64,000 nucleotides of DNA from Devosia elaeis. Its GTDB lineage: Bacteria; Pseudomonadota; Alphaproteobacteria; Rhizobiales; Devosiaceae. Made by a program: the position numbers and the translations under genes. The stretch covers positions 45,848 through 109,847 of the forward strand of contig NZ_LVVY01000072.1 of the NCBI RefSeq assembly GCF_001650025.1. Direction: 5' to 3'. How positions within the stretch are numbered: position 1 is the first letter of the stretch; each line of letters opens with the position of its first letter. This document shows positions 17,966-26,400 of the stretch, one piece after another. The notes under the pieces were generated by a model. The model was given only the letters and a program-made list of their open reading frames with translations, had not been told where the DNA came from and made no database searches.

Positions 17966-18894
17966 AGCTCGAGCACCCAATATTGGCCATTGAGGTCGGC
18001 GCCGAAGGAATGGTGCCGCTCCTCCCGCGCCAAGGTGAAGCCGGCTCCCTCATAGATGCGACGGGCCGAGACCAGGCAATCCTGGGTCCAGAGCATGATG
18101 CGGCGATAGCCGGAAGCGCGGGAAAAGGCCACCGCCTCCGCCACCAGGCGCTTGCCCACGCCCTGTCCGCGATGGGCCGGCTCGGTATAGAGCATGCGCA
18201 ATTGCGCGGTCCCTTCGGGCTCGCCGGCCGCCGGGATGATGAAGATCGAACCGGCGATCTCGCCCCCCTGTTCGGCCACCCAGAGTGATTTGGGCGGGCT
18301 GGCGGGGGCCGCCTCATATTCGGCATAGATCGTGGTGATCAGCGTTTCGAATTCACCGTTCCAGCCCTGTTCGAGATGGTAGAGCAGGCCCTGGCGGTGG
18401 ATCAGCCAGCCGATATCGCCGATCCGGGGTGGCCGCAGGATCAGCGGCGCGGACGGCTCGGACGGCGCCAGCACAGTGCGGATACGTGCCATGGAGCCCA
18501 CCAGATCGCGACGACGGATTTCGTCCAGCGGGGCGATCAGGGCGTCTATGGCCGCATCGCTGGCTCTGTCGAAACCCTCATAAACCGCCTGGCCGCGTGG
18601 CGTCAGCGCCATGTTGTTGGCGCGCCTGTCGCCCGGATCGGGGGTGATCGCGAGCAAGCCGAACCCATCCAGACGCCGCACCATCCGGCTCAGCTGGCCC
18701 GGATCCATGCCGAGCTCGCGCGCCAGTTCGCTGGCGGCGGTGACCGCGCCGCGCTTGCCCAGTTCGTAGATCACCCGCGCATCGCCCAGCGAGAAGGGAC
18801 TGTCATGCATGCCCTCGTCGAGCAGGCCGATGATCTTGGTATAGAAGCGGTTGAAAGCACGGATATGGGCGATGTCGTCGGCGCGTATGGCCAT
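17962..18894 (-). CDS. MarR-type HTH / GNAT acetyltransferase fusion protein
   Basis: 310 residues. Residues ~1-145 are a MarR winged HTH (pattern A-S-E-L-A-R-E-L-G-M-D-P-G-Q-L-S-R-M-V-R-R-L). Residues ~150-310 are a GNAT acetyltransferase with the acetyl-CoA motif E-P-A-H-R-G-Q-G-V-G-K-R-L. The ATG at 18894 has GGAG 6 bases upstream; an earlier ATG at 18933 would sit inside the 36-bp palindrome. Bifunctional MarR-GNAT proteins are known, but their substrates are mostly undefined. The upstream palindrome suggests autoregulation. Confidence 0.85.
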   Translation of the reverse strand: MAIRADDIAHIRAFNRFYTKIIGLLDEGMHDSPFSLGDARVIYELGKRGAVTAASELARELGMDPGQLSRMVRRLDGFGLLAITPDPGDRRANNMALTPRGQAVYEGFDRASDAAIDALIAPLDEIRRRDLVGSMARIRTVLAPSEPSAPLILRPPRIGDIGWLIHRQGLLYHLEQGWNGEFETLITTIYAEYEAAPASPPKSLWVAEQGGEIAGSIFIIPAAGEPEGTAQLRMLYTEPAHRGQGVGKRLVAEAVAFSRASGYRRIMLWTQDCLVSARRIYEGAGFTLAREERHHSFGADLNGQYWVLEL

Positions 18895-18915
18895 TTCCGG
18901 CTCCGGGGAACAATT

Positions 18916-18951
18916 GTTGACACCGTCAATCATTTGATTGACTGTGTCAAC
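18916..18951. promoter_or_regulatory. 36-bp near-perfect palindrome, candidate MarR operator
   Basis: Left arm GTTGACACCGTCAATC (18916-18931) and right arm GATTGACTGTGTCAAC (18936-18951) are reverse complements with a single mismatch around a 4-base centre. Each arm itself contains TTGAC and GTCAA half-sites. It lies 21 bases before the MarR-GNAT start, where a bound repressor would block transcription. Confidence 0.6.
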
Positions 18952-18959
18952 TACATTGT

Positions 18960-20309
18960 TCAGCGCCCATAACGCTCCCGGATCAGCGCGTGCAGCGCGC
19001 GGATACCCTGGTCGGTGGCGCCGATAGGGCGGCCCGGCCGGGCTTCAGGCGCCCAGCCGAAAATGTCGAGATGCAGCCAGGTATTCGCCTTCTTGACGAA
19101 GCGGCGCAGGAACAGCGCGGCCGTCACGGAACCGGCATAGCCGCCCGAGCCGGTATTGTTCATGTCGGCGATCTTGGAGGAGAGCTGGCTGTCGTAATTG
19201 CCCCAGAGCGGCATGGGCCAGAGCGGGTCTTCGACCCCGGCGCCGAGTTCGGCCAGGCGTCCCGCCACGGCGGCCTGGTTGGAATAGACTGCCGGCAGGT
19301 CCGGGCCCAGGGCCACGCGGGCGGCGCCGGTCAGCGTCGCCATGTCGACCAGGAGGTCGGGCGCTTCCTCATCGGCCAGGGCCAGGGCATCGGCCAGGAT
19401 CAGCCGGCCCTCGGCATCGGTATTGCCGATTTCGACCGTGAGCCCGGCGCGGGAACGCAGCACGTCGCCCGGGCGAAAGGCCGCGCCGGCAATGGCATTT
19501 TCCACCACCGGCAGCAGCACCCGCAGGCGCACCGGCAGGTCGGCCGACACGATGGCATGGGCCAGGCCCAGCACATTGGCGGCGCCGCCCATGTCCTTTT
19601 TCATCATCAGCATGCCGGCGGCCGATTTGATGTCGAGCCCGCCCGTATCGAAGGTCACCCCCTTGCCCACCAGGGTGACCTTGGGATGGGCGGGATCGCC
19701 CCAGGCCAGATCGACGAGGCGCGGCGCCTGCATGCTGGCGCGGCCCACGGCATGGATCATCGGGAAATTGGCGCCGAGCAGCTCGTCGCCGGCAATGACG
19801 CGGATATCCATGCCATTGCGCCGGGCAAAATCCTGCGCCGCCTGTTCCAGCGCATCGGGGCCCAGATCGTTGGCCGGTGTATTGATGAGGTCGCGGGCCA
19901 GACTGGCCGCCTCGACCTGGCGATCCACCTCGGCCGCGTCGGCGCCGGCCGGCAGCACCAGCGTCGGCGCGAGCTTGGCCTCGCGATAGCGGTCGAACCG
20001 ATAGGCGCCCAGGCGGAAGGCGATGGCGGCCAGCGTCGGATCGCCATATTCCCCCTCCAGCCTGTAGCTGCCTTCTGGCAGCGCGGCAGCGGCAAGGCCC
20101 GCCAGGAAGGGCGCACGTCCCTCGACGGGGCCGGTGCCGAAAAGCCAGACCGAAAGCCCGCCGTCCTCATCGGGCACGGCCAGGAGCCGCCCGCGCTGGC
20201 CGGAGAAATTCTGCGCCGCGGCCCAGGCGGCGCCCCGGGCATCCAATCCCGCCCCGTCCAATCCGCCTTCGGCGACGAATTTGAGGGGAATGGTAACGGG
20301 ATTGGCCAT
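18960..20309 (-). CDS. M17-family leucyl aminopeptidase
   Basis: 449 residues. The C-terminal catalytic domain carries the M17 signatures G-K-G-V-T-F-D-T-G-G-L-D-I-K and N-T-D-A-E-G-R-L, which supply the two-zinc ligands and the active-site Lys/Arg. The N-terminal domain is divergent, as in the short PepA-related group. It releases N-terminal residues from peptides in the cytosol. The ATG at 20309 has AAGGAG 6 bases upstream; the open frame extends 23 codons further without support. Confidence 0.9.
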   Translation of the reverse strand: MANPVTIPLKFVAEGGLDGAGLDARGAAWAAAQNFSGQRGRLLAVPDEDGGLSVWLFGTGPVEGRAPFLAGLAAAALPEGSYRLEGEYGDPTLAAIAFRLGAYRFDRYREAKLAPTLVLPAGADAAEVDRQVEAASLARDLINTPANDLGPDALEQAAQDFARRNGMDIRVIAGDELLGANFPMIHAVGRASMQAPRLVDLAWGDPAHPKVTLVGKGVTFDTGGLDIKSAAGMLMMKKDMGGAANVLGLAHAIVSADLPVRLRVLLPVVENAIAGAAFRPGDVLRSRAGLTVEIGNTDAEGRLILADALALADEEAPDLLVDMATLTGAARVALGPDLPAVYSNQAAVAGRLAELGAGVEDPLWPMPLWGNYDSQLSSKIADMNNTGSGGYAGSVTAALFLRRFVKKANTWLHLDIFGWAPEARPGRPIGATDQGIRALHALIRERYGR

Positions 20310-20429
20310 GATGAACTCCTTTGTCTCGACGCCGGTTCTAGTGCGTTTCGCGCCGCCACGGAAGCGGCAGGACGCCAAAGCGCCCCGGCCTGTCGGCAGG
20401 AGGTGGGGGGCGTTCCCGGCCGGGCCGGT

Positions 20430-20444
20430 TTAACCGGACGTTAG
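20430..20444 (+). promoter_or_regulatory. CtrA-like site upstream of tadD
   Basis: TTAA-N7-TTAG (TTAACCGGACGTTAG), one mismatch from the CtrA consensus TTAA-N7-TTAA, with the TTAACC half-site intact. It ends 65 bases before the tadD GTG. Similar motifs precede cpaB, flp and podJ. Confidence 0.4.
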
Positions 20445-20509
20445 GGTTAATGATCTATTGCTTCGGGGTCGGCGGCGCGGGCAAAAGCGCTGTCCGGCGG
20501 GAGTCCAAC

Positions 20510-21280
20510 GTGTCGCAGCTTCGCCGCCTTTCCTGGATCCTGCGCCCCCTGCTTCTGGCAGGCGTGGCCGCCATGGCGCTTTCCGCCTGTGCTTCCAATC
20601 GCGCGCCGGCGGGCGGTTCGGATTATACGGCACTGGCGGGCGGCAAGGGCCAGGTCAGCCTGGCGGAACTGACCGAGCGCTATCGGCGCAATCCGCGCGA
20701 CCGCGCCGTGGTCATCCAATATGCCAGCGCCCTGCGCGCCGTGGGACAGCCCGAACAGGCCATTGCCGCGCTCGAACAGGCCATGCTCGCCTATCCCGAC
20801 GATAAAGCCATTCCGATCGCCTATGCCAAGGCGCTGACCGCGGCCGGCCGGTTCGACCAGTCGCTAACGGTGATCGGCAATGTGCTGCGCCCGGATGCCC
20901 CGGACTGGAATGCGCTTCTGGTGCAGGGCGCGACGCTGGACCAGATGGGCCGCCACGAGGAAGCGCGCCGCATCTATGCCCAGGCCGCCATCATCGCGCC
21001 GGGCGAAGCCTCGATCGAGACCAATCTGGGCCTCTCCTATGCCATGACCAACGATCTGGGCCGGGCCGAGCAGCATCTGCGCCGCGCCGTGCAGATGCGC
21101 GGCGCCTCGGCCCAGACCCGGCAGAACCTGGCCCTGGTGGTCGGGCTACAGGGAAGGTTCAGCGAAGCCCGCGCCCTTTATGCCGCCGAATTGCCGACCC
21201 AGCAGGTCGAATCCAACATGGCCTATATCCGCGCCCTGCTGACCCAGCAGAATCGCTGGGACCTGATCGAGAAAAGCTGA
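20510..21280 (+). CDS. tadD: TadD-type TPR lipoprotein of the Tad pilus
   Basis: 256 residues. A lipoprotein signal peptide ends in the lipobox L-S-A-C, with the lipidated Cys at residue 27. It is followed by several tetratricopeptide units (for example A-L-E-Q-A-M-L-A-Y-P-D-D). TadD is thought to pilot assembly of the Tad secretin at the outer membrane. The start is a GTG with GGGAG 8 bases upstream; the open frame runs further up without a ribosome site. It is on the opposite strand from tadABC and separated from them by two unrelated genes. Confidence 0.82.
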   Translation: MSQLRRLSWILRPLLLAGVAAMALSACASNRAPAGGSDYTALAGGKGQVSLAELTERYRRNPRDRAVVIQYASALRAVGQPEQAIAALEQAMLAYPDDKAIPIAYAKALTAAGRFDQSLTVIGNVLRPDAPDWNALLVQGATLDQMGRHEEARRIYAQAAIIAPGEASIETNLGLSYAMTNDLGRAEQHLRRAVQMRGASAQTRQNLALVVGLQGRFSEARALYAAELPTQQVESNMAYIRALLTQQNRWDLIEKS

Positions 21281-21323
21281 GGCGGGGGTTGGCCCTGATC
21301 GTCACCTCGAGCAGGTATGCCGG

Positions 21324-22175
21324 ATGCACGATGATGGACAGACGTTGATGGACGAAGCCGGCCTTATAGAGCGCACAAAGAATCCAGCCACGCGGGAAAG
21401 CCTGCGACGCGACCTCGAAGGCATGGGCATCGGGGCGGGTGACGTGGTTCTGGTCCATTGCTCGCTGCGCTCACTGGGTTGGGTCAGCGGCGGACCCGTT
21501 GCTGTCATACAGGCCCTGCTCGATGCGGTGGGAATTGCCGGCACCATAGCCATGCCGGCCCATTCTGCGGGGCTGACAGACCCGGCGAACTGGGGACAAC
21601 CGCCTGTGCCGCCGGCCTGGATTGAGATCATTCGCTCAAGTATGCCGGCCTATGAACCGGCCACGACGCCAACCAGCAATATGGGCGCGGTAGCCGAAAT
21701 CTTCCGCACCTGGCCAAAGGCGCGGCGTAGCGCACATCCCGCAACATCCATGACCGCTTGGGGCCGACAGGAGGACGAGATCACCGCTCGTCATGATCTA
21801 GGCGACCCTCTAGGACCCACATCGCCATCGGGCGCGCTCTATCGTTCAAATGCAAAAATCCTGCTAATCGGTGTGGGCTTCAACCGCTGCACGGCCCTGC
21901 ATCTTGCAGAGCACATTCGCTGGCCCGATCGGCCCAGTGTTCGGGAAGGGGCTCCGATCCTCGTCGACGGTGAACGTCAATGGGTGGAGTTCGAGGTTCC
22001 ACAGATCATGGATGACGACGAGTTCCTACCCGTAGGCGATGCCGCTCTGGCGTCGGGCGTGGCGATTTCGGGCAATGTCGCGCTGGCCCCGTGCATAATT
22101 GCCGGCATGCCGCAGCTTGTCGATTTCGCTGTCGATCACTGGCGCGCGGCAAAGCATCCGGCCACCCCTCGATAG
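21324..22175 (+). CDS. AAC(3)-family aminoglycoside N-acetyltransferase
   Basis: 283 residues of the antibiotic N-acetyltransferase (AAC(3)) family. Visible marks are V-L-V-H-C-S-L-R-S-L-G near the N-terminus, G-T-I-A-M-P-A-H-S, H-P-A-T-S-M-T-A-W-G and L-L-I-G-V-G-F-N-R-C-T-A-L-H-L-A-E. The family transfers acetyl from acetyl-CoA to the 3-amino group of 2-deoxystreptamine drugs. Chromosomal homologues do not always confer resistance. Codon use is less GC-biased than in neighbours (CTA, ATA, TTG appear). With grpB it interrupts the tadD-tadC neighbourhood, which suggests acquisition. The ATG at 21348 is an alternative start. Confidence 0.82.
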   Translation: MHDDGQTLMDEAGLIERTKNPATRESLRRDLEGMGIGAGDVVLVHCSLRSLGWVSGGPVAVIQALLDAVGIAGTIAMPAHSAGLTDPANWGQPPVPPAWIEIIRSSMPAYEPATTPTSNMGAVAEIFRTWPKARRSAHPATSMTAWGRQEDEITARHDLGDPLGPTSPSGALYRSNAKILLIGVGFNRCTALHLAEHIRWPDRPSVREGAPILVDGERQWVEFEVPQIMDDDEFLPVGDAALASGVAISGNVALAPCIIAGMPQLVDFAVDHWRAAKHPATPR

Positions 22176-22230
22176 CACATCGTCTGGCAATCACCCGTTG
22201 ATGTCCGTCGGCACCCGAGGCTGCCGCAGC

Positions 22231-22253
22231 CGTTTCAGCTCGACGCTGAAACG
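22231..22253. terminator. Hairpin between convergent genes
   Basis: CGTTTCAG and CTGAAACG are perfect 8-base arms around a 7-base loop, placed between the convergent AAC(3) and grpB stops. There is no U-run on either side, so it may be a weak bidirectional terminator or a stability hairpin. Confidence 0.4.
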
Positions 22254-22254
22254 C

Positions 22255-22782
22255 CTAATCTCGACTGGCTATTGCGGCCTTCGCCTGGTCAATGAAGCCT
22301 CGTTTCAGCTCGTTATATTGCGCCCGCCCCACCGGAGCCGCCGCAATCGCCGCCTCCTTTGCGGCAATGTAGCTTTTGCGGAGACGTTCATCCCGCCTCA
22401 GAGCGTCCCGCAATTGCAGGTTCGAGGTCCAGGATGGCCCCTCGAATTCAACGACATGGAGCAGGTGCGTCCGCTCGCTGCTGTCCCGGCCTCTTCCGAA
22501 AATGTAGTGCCCCGGAACGCCCGCATGCGCTGCATAGTCATACCCCAAGCCTCCCAGCGGCTCGGCGCATTCCTCCCAGAGCGCCAGCGGAGACACGCCG
22601 ACCAGAATGTCGATTATCGGCTTTGCTCTCATACCCTCGACGGCGGTTGACCCGTAATGCTCGACGCCCCTGGCGAGGGGGCCAAGGGCGGCTTGGATCC
22701 GGTCACGTTCCGCCTCAAATTCCAGCTTCCAACCTGGTTGGAAATCGACCAGATAGTTTATCCCGTGCTTCAGCCCAAGCAT
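22255..22782 (-). CDS. GrpB-family (UPF0157) nucleotidyltransferase-fold protein
   Basis: 175 residues. It has the GrpB pattern Y-G-S-T-A-V-E-G-M-R-A-K-P-I-I-D-I-L-V, where the G-S-T and paired Asp resemble the polymerase-beta nucleotidyltransferase site, and F-x-G-P-S-W-x-S-N-L-Q-L-R-D further on. Family function is unproven; members occur alone and fused to CoaE. The ATG at 22782 has GAGGG 5 bases upstream. It sits between tadC and an AAC(3) gene and is probably part of the same inserted segment. Confidence 0.82.
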   Translation of the reverse strand: MLGLKHGINYLVDFQPGWKLEFEAERDRIQAALGPLARGVEHYGSTAVEGMRAKPIIDILVGVSPLALWEECAEPLGGLGYDYAAHAGVPGHYIFGRGRDSSERTHLLHVVEFEGPSWTSNLQLRDALRRDERLRKSYIAAKEAAIAAAPVGRAQYNELKRGFIDQAKAAIASRD

Positions 22783-22852
22783 TCGGCCCTCGTGGTGGCT
22801 GCAACCCACCCCCATAACTATCGCCGCTGCCCCGGCAGCCCCAGCCGCGCCC

Positions 22853-23863
22853 TCAACCGCCCCCGATGGTCGAGGCCACCGAGCCGGTGAACACCTTGAT
22901 CATGGCCGGGGAGAGGATGACGATGAACAGCACCGGCAGGAAGAAGACGATCAGCGGCACGGTGAGCTTGGGCGGCAGAGCGGCGGCCTTCTTTTCGGCT
23001 TCCATCATGCGCGCCTCGCGGCCTTCCTCGGCCATGACGCGCAGGGCCTGGCCCACCGAAGTGCCGTAGCGATCGGCCTGGATCAGCGCGGTCATCACCG
23101 CCTTGACGCCATCGAGGCCGGTGCGGCGGCCCAGATTTTCATAGGCGCGGGTGCGGTCCTCGAGGAAGGACAGTTCCGCCATGGTCAGGGTCAGTTCCTC
23201 GGCCAGTTCGGGGCTCTGTCCGCCGATCTCGCGGGCGACGCGCTTGAAGGCGTGTTCCATCGACATCCCCGCCTCCACGCAAAGCAGCAGCAGGTCGAGG
23301 CAATCGGGCCAGGAGCGGCGAATGGAATGCTGGCGCTTCTGGATGCGGTTCTTGAGCAGCAGGACCGGCAGATAGGCGCCCACCAGCCCCGCGCCGATGG
23401 CATAGACGAGGTTGAGATATGCCGGGCGGCCGCCGGGCGCCAGGACAAGAAAATAGAGCGCGGCCAGCACGAAGATGACGATGGGCGTGGCGAAGCGCTG
23501 GAAGAGATAGGTGGTCAGCGCCCCCTGCCCCCGCTGGCCGGCCATGGCCAGCTGGTCGACGGTATTCTCGTCCTGGAACGCCTTCTTGAGGTCGAAGCGG
23601 TCCACCGCGTTCTTCATATAGGACTTGGTTTCGGAGCCGCGGCGGATCGAGGCGCGGGCATCCTGCGGGCCGGTGCCGCGCAGGCGGGCCATTTCCTCGG
23701 CCCGCATCTTGTCGCGCTCCAGCGCCACGCGCTTGATGCGGCCCTTCATCTCCTGGCGGACGATGAGCGAGGAGCCGAAGGTGAAAACCACGGCGGCCGC
23801 CGAGATGGAGGCCAGGACGGCGATGAGGAAATCGCCGCGGGTGAGAAGATCGACGATGTTCAT
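22853..23863 (-). CDS. tadC: Tad pilus inner-membrane platform protein TadC
   Basis: 336 residues, type II secretion F domain. There is an N-terminal membrane segment, a central cytosolic four-helix F domain (pattern C-V-E-A-G-M-S-M-E-H-A-F-K-R-V-A) and C-terminal membrane helices ending in P-L-I-V-F-F-L-P-V-L-F-I-V-I. TadB and TadC form the platform on which the ATPase acts to extrude Flp pilin. Follows tadB by 19 bases. Confidence 0.92.
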   Translation of the reverse strand: MNIVDLLTRGDFLIAVLASISAAAVVFTFGSSLIVRQEMKGRIKRVALERDKMRAEEMARLRGTGPQDARASIRRGSETKSYMKNAVDRFDLKKAFQDENTVDQLAMAGQRGQGALTTYLFQRFATPIVIFVLAALYFLVLAPGGRPAYLNLVYAIGAGLVGAYLPVLLLKNRIQKRQHSIRRSWPDCLDLLLLCVEAGMSMEHAFKRVAREIGGQSPELAEELTLTMAELSFLEDRTRAYENLGRRTGLDGVKAVMTALIQADRYGTSVGQALRVMAEEGREARMMEAEKKAAALPPKLTVPLIVFFLPVLFIVILSPAMIKVFTGSVASTIGGG

Positions 23864-23882
23864 ATATCCATCCCCCCGGCCA

Positions 23883-24857
23883 TCAGAACTCGAAGCGCAC
23901 CATGCGGCTCATGACGAAAATCCCCGTGGCCAGCATGATCACCCCGACGGCGAGGCAGACCTGGCCGATGGGCGTGGCGATGAGCGGCAGCAGGTAGGCG
24001 GGCGAGACCAGCGAGACCAGCACCGCCACCACGATGGGCAGCGAGCCGATAATGCCGGCCGAGGCCTTGGCCTCGGAGGACATGGCCTTGACCTTCTGCT
24101 TCATCTTGCGGCGATTGCGCAGCACGCGGGCCAGATTGCCCAGCGCCTCGGAGAGATTGCCGCCCGATTGCTGCTGCACCGAAATGACCACGACGAAGAA
24201 ATTGACTTCCGGCAGCGGCACCCGGTCGAGCAGGATCTGCACCGCATCGGTCATGGAAAAGCCGAAGCTCTGCTGGTCCAGCACGCGGCCGAATTCGGAT
24301 TTCACCGGCTCCTTGGTGTCCTTGGCGACCACGCGCATGGAATCGTTGAGCGGCAGGCCGGTCTTGACGCCGCGCACGATGGCTTCGATGGCATTGGGCA
24401 ATTCGTCCAGGAACCGGTCCTGATATTTCTTGCGCTTGCGCGTGACATACATGCGCGGCAGCAGGTAGCCGCCGGCGACCGCGAAAATCGCGGCGAAATA
24501 GAAGGGCATCTGTGCCAGGATCAGGACGAGGAACAGGCCGGCGCCCAGGATCACGCTGTTGCGGATGAAGGCCGCCGGGCTGATGGTCATGCCGGCCTGG
24601 AACAAGAGATCGGCAATGGTCAGGCGCTTCTTGGCGTTGAGTTCGTCCGCCTGGGCCTTGAGCACGTCCTGCACGTTCTTGCGGCGGGATTCGCGCGTGC
24701 GGTTGGCGTCGGCCTCGCGACGATTGGCGCGCAGGTCGCCCTGAAAGGCCTTGCGGCGCTGATCGGCGCGCTTGTTGCCCAGGGCCGAGGGCACCAGCGC
24801 GAAACCGGCGGCGCCGATTGTGACCATGGCGAGCAGCGCGAGCAGCAGGGTGTTCAT
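23883..24857 (-). CDS. tadB: Tad pilus inner-membrane platform protein TadB
   Basis: 324 residues, type II secretion F domain. An N-terminal helix precedes a Lys/Arg-rich cytosolic stretch (about 25-70), membrane helices, the F domain (pattern V-K-T-G-L-P-L-N-D-S-M-R-V-V) and two C-terminal helices. It pairs with TadC. The gene starts 5 bases after the cpaF stop and is almost certainly co-translated in the operon. Confidence 0.93.
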   Translation of the reverse strand: MNTLLLALLAMVTIGAAGFALVPSALGNKRADQRRKAFQGDLRANRREADANRTRESRRKNVQDVLKAQADELNAKKRLTIADLLFQAGMTISPAAFIRNSVILGAGLFLVLILAQMPFYFAAIFAVAGGYLLPRMYVTRKRKKYQDRFLDELPNAIEAIVRGVKTGLPLNDSMRVVAKDTKEPVKSEFGRVLDQQSFGFSMTDAVQILLDRVPLPEVNFFVVVISVQQQSGGNLSEALGNLARVLRNRRKMKQKVKAMSSEAKASAGIIGSLPIVVAVLVSLVSPAYLLPLIATPIGQVCLAVGVIMLATGIFVMSRMVRFEF

Positions 24858-24862
24858 CGCCG

Positions 24863-26368
24863 CTACATCCCCAGGATTTCGTGCTGCTCGGTATTGGCCC
24901 GTTCCAGGGCCTCGACCAGGTTGGCTTCTTCGTTGAAATAGCGGGCGCGCTCGGTGAATTGCGGCTTGGTGATGCCGGTGGAGCGGTGCTTGCCGATCAG
25001 CATGCCACCCGAATCCTCGCCCAGGATGTCGTAGACGAACACGTCCTGGGTGACGATGACATCGCCTTCCATGCCCAGCACTTCGGTGATGTGGGTGATG
25101 CGGCGCGAACCGTCGCGCAGGCGGGCGGCCTGCACGATGACGTCGATGGAGGAGACGATCATCTCGCGGATGGTGCGGCTGGGCAGGGCATAGCCGCCCA
25201 TGGTGATCATGGATTCGAGACGGGAAAGGGCTTCGCGCGGGCTATTGGCGTGCAGCGTGCCCATGGAGCCGTCATGGCCGGTATTCATGGCCTGGAGCAG
25301 GTCGAAGGCCTCCGGGCCACGGACCTCGCCGACGATGATACGCTCGGGACGCATGCGCAGGCAGTTCTTGATGAGATCGCGCATGGTGATCTCGCCCTCG
25401 CCCTCGAGATTGGGCGGGCGGGTTTCCAGCCGCACCACATGGGGCTGCTGGAGCTGAAGTTCGGCCGAGTCCTCGCAGGTGATGACGCGCTCGTCCTTCT
25501 CGATGAAGGCGGTGAGGCAGTTGAGCAGCGTGGTCTTGCCCGAACCGGTACCCCCCGAAATCAGCACATTGGCGCGCACCCGGCCCAGCACGCGCAGCAC
25601 CTCGGCCCCCTCGGGCGAGATGGAATTGTATTTGACCAGCTGCTGGAGGGTCAGCTTGTCCTTCTTGAACTTGCGGATGGTGAGCGCGGCGCCGTCGATG
25701 GCGAGAGGCGGGGCGATGACGTTGACGCGGGAGCCGTCGGGCAGGCGCGCGTCGCAGATGGGCGAGCCTTCGTCGACCCGGCGGCCGACCTGGGACACGA
25801 TGCGCTGGCAGACATTCATCAGATGCGCGTCATCGCGGAAGCGCACATTGGTCAGCCGCACCTTGCCGCCGACTTCGATGTAACATTTCTGGCTGCCGTT
25901 CACCATGATATCGGCGATGTCGTCGCGCGCCAGCAGCGGCTCCAGCGGGCCGTAGCCCAGCACGTCGTTACAGATATCCTCGAGCAGGTCCTCCTGCTCG
26001 GAAATCGACATGACGATGGATTTGAGCGCGATGATTTCCGAGACGATGTCGCGGATTTCCTCGCGCGCCGCCTGGTTCTCCATGGTGGCGAGCTGGCTGA
26101 GATCGATCGAGTCGATCAGCGCGTTGAAGATGGCGGACTTGGTCTGGAAATATTCCTTGGCGCGCTGGGCGTCGGCGGGGGCGCGCACATCGAGCACCTC
26201 GTCGGTGGTGCGCATGCGGGCGGCCATGGCGTCGCCATCGCCGGCGCGCCGCTGGGTCGGCTGGGCCGCCGGCATCGCCACCGGGGCGGGCGGCGGGCTG
26301 GCGACGGGCCGGGGCGCTTCGCCGATCCCCGGCGTATTGCCTCCGAATGTGGTGCGCTTGCCAAACAT
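24863..26368 (-). CDS. cpaF: Tad pilus ATPase CpaF/TadA
   Basis: 501-residue type II/IV secretion ATPase. The N-terminal ~60 residues are Pro/Ala-rich, followed by the N-terminal ATPase domain. Walker A is G-G-T-G-S-G-K-T-T at 272-280, the Asp box lies near 299 (C-E-D-S-A-E) and Walker B is R-I-I-V-G-E-V-R near 343-350. The hexamer powers pilus assembly and often retraction in Tad systems. Lies 32 bases after cpaE. Confidence 0.95.
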   Translation of the reverse strand: MFGKRTTFGGNTPGIGEAPRPVASPPPAPVAMPAAQPTQRRAGDGDAMAARMRTTDEVLDVRAPADAQRAKEYFQTKSAIFNALIDSIDLSQLATMENQAAREEIRDIVSEIIALKSIVMSISEQEDLLEDICNDVLGYGPLEPLLARDDIADIMVNGSQKCYIEVGGKVRLTNVRFRDDAHLMNVCQRIVSQVGRRVDEGSPICDARLPDGSRVNVIAPPLAIDGAALTIRKFKKDKLTLQQLVKYNSISPEGAEVLRVLGRVRANVLISGGTGSGKTTLLNCLTAFIEKDERVITCEDSAELQLQQPHVVRLETRPPNLEGEGEITMRDLIKNCLRMRPERIIVGEVRGPEAFDLLQAMNTGHDGSMGTLHANSPREALSRLESMITMGGYALPSRTIREMIVSSIDVIVQAARLRDGSRRITHITEVLGMEGDVIVTQDVFVYDILGEDSGGMLIGKHRSTGITKPQFTERARYFNEEANLVEALERANTEQHEILGM

Positions 26369-26400
26369 CTCTATCCGTCCTCGGTGCGTTCCTGGACCGC

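Noticed and set aside
22231..22312. Direct repeat CGTTTCAGCTCG at 22231 and 22301 considered as a target-site duplication or attachment site
   Set aside because: Only 12 bases long, one copy is inside the grpB coding end and the other is part of a hairpin; it does not flank the inserted genes.
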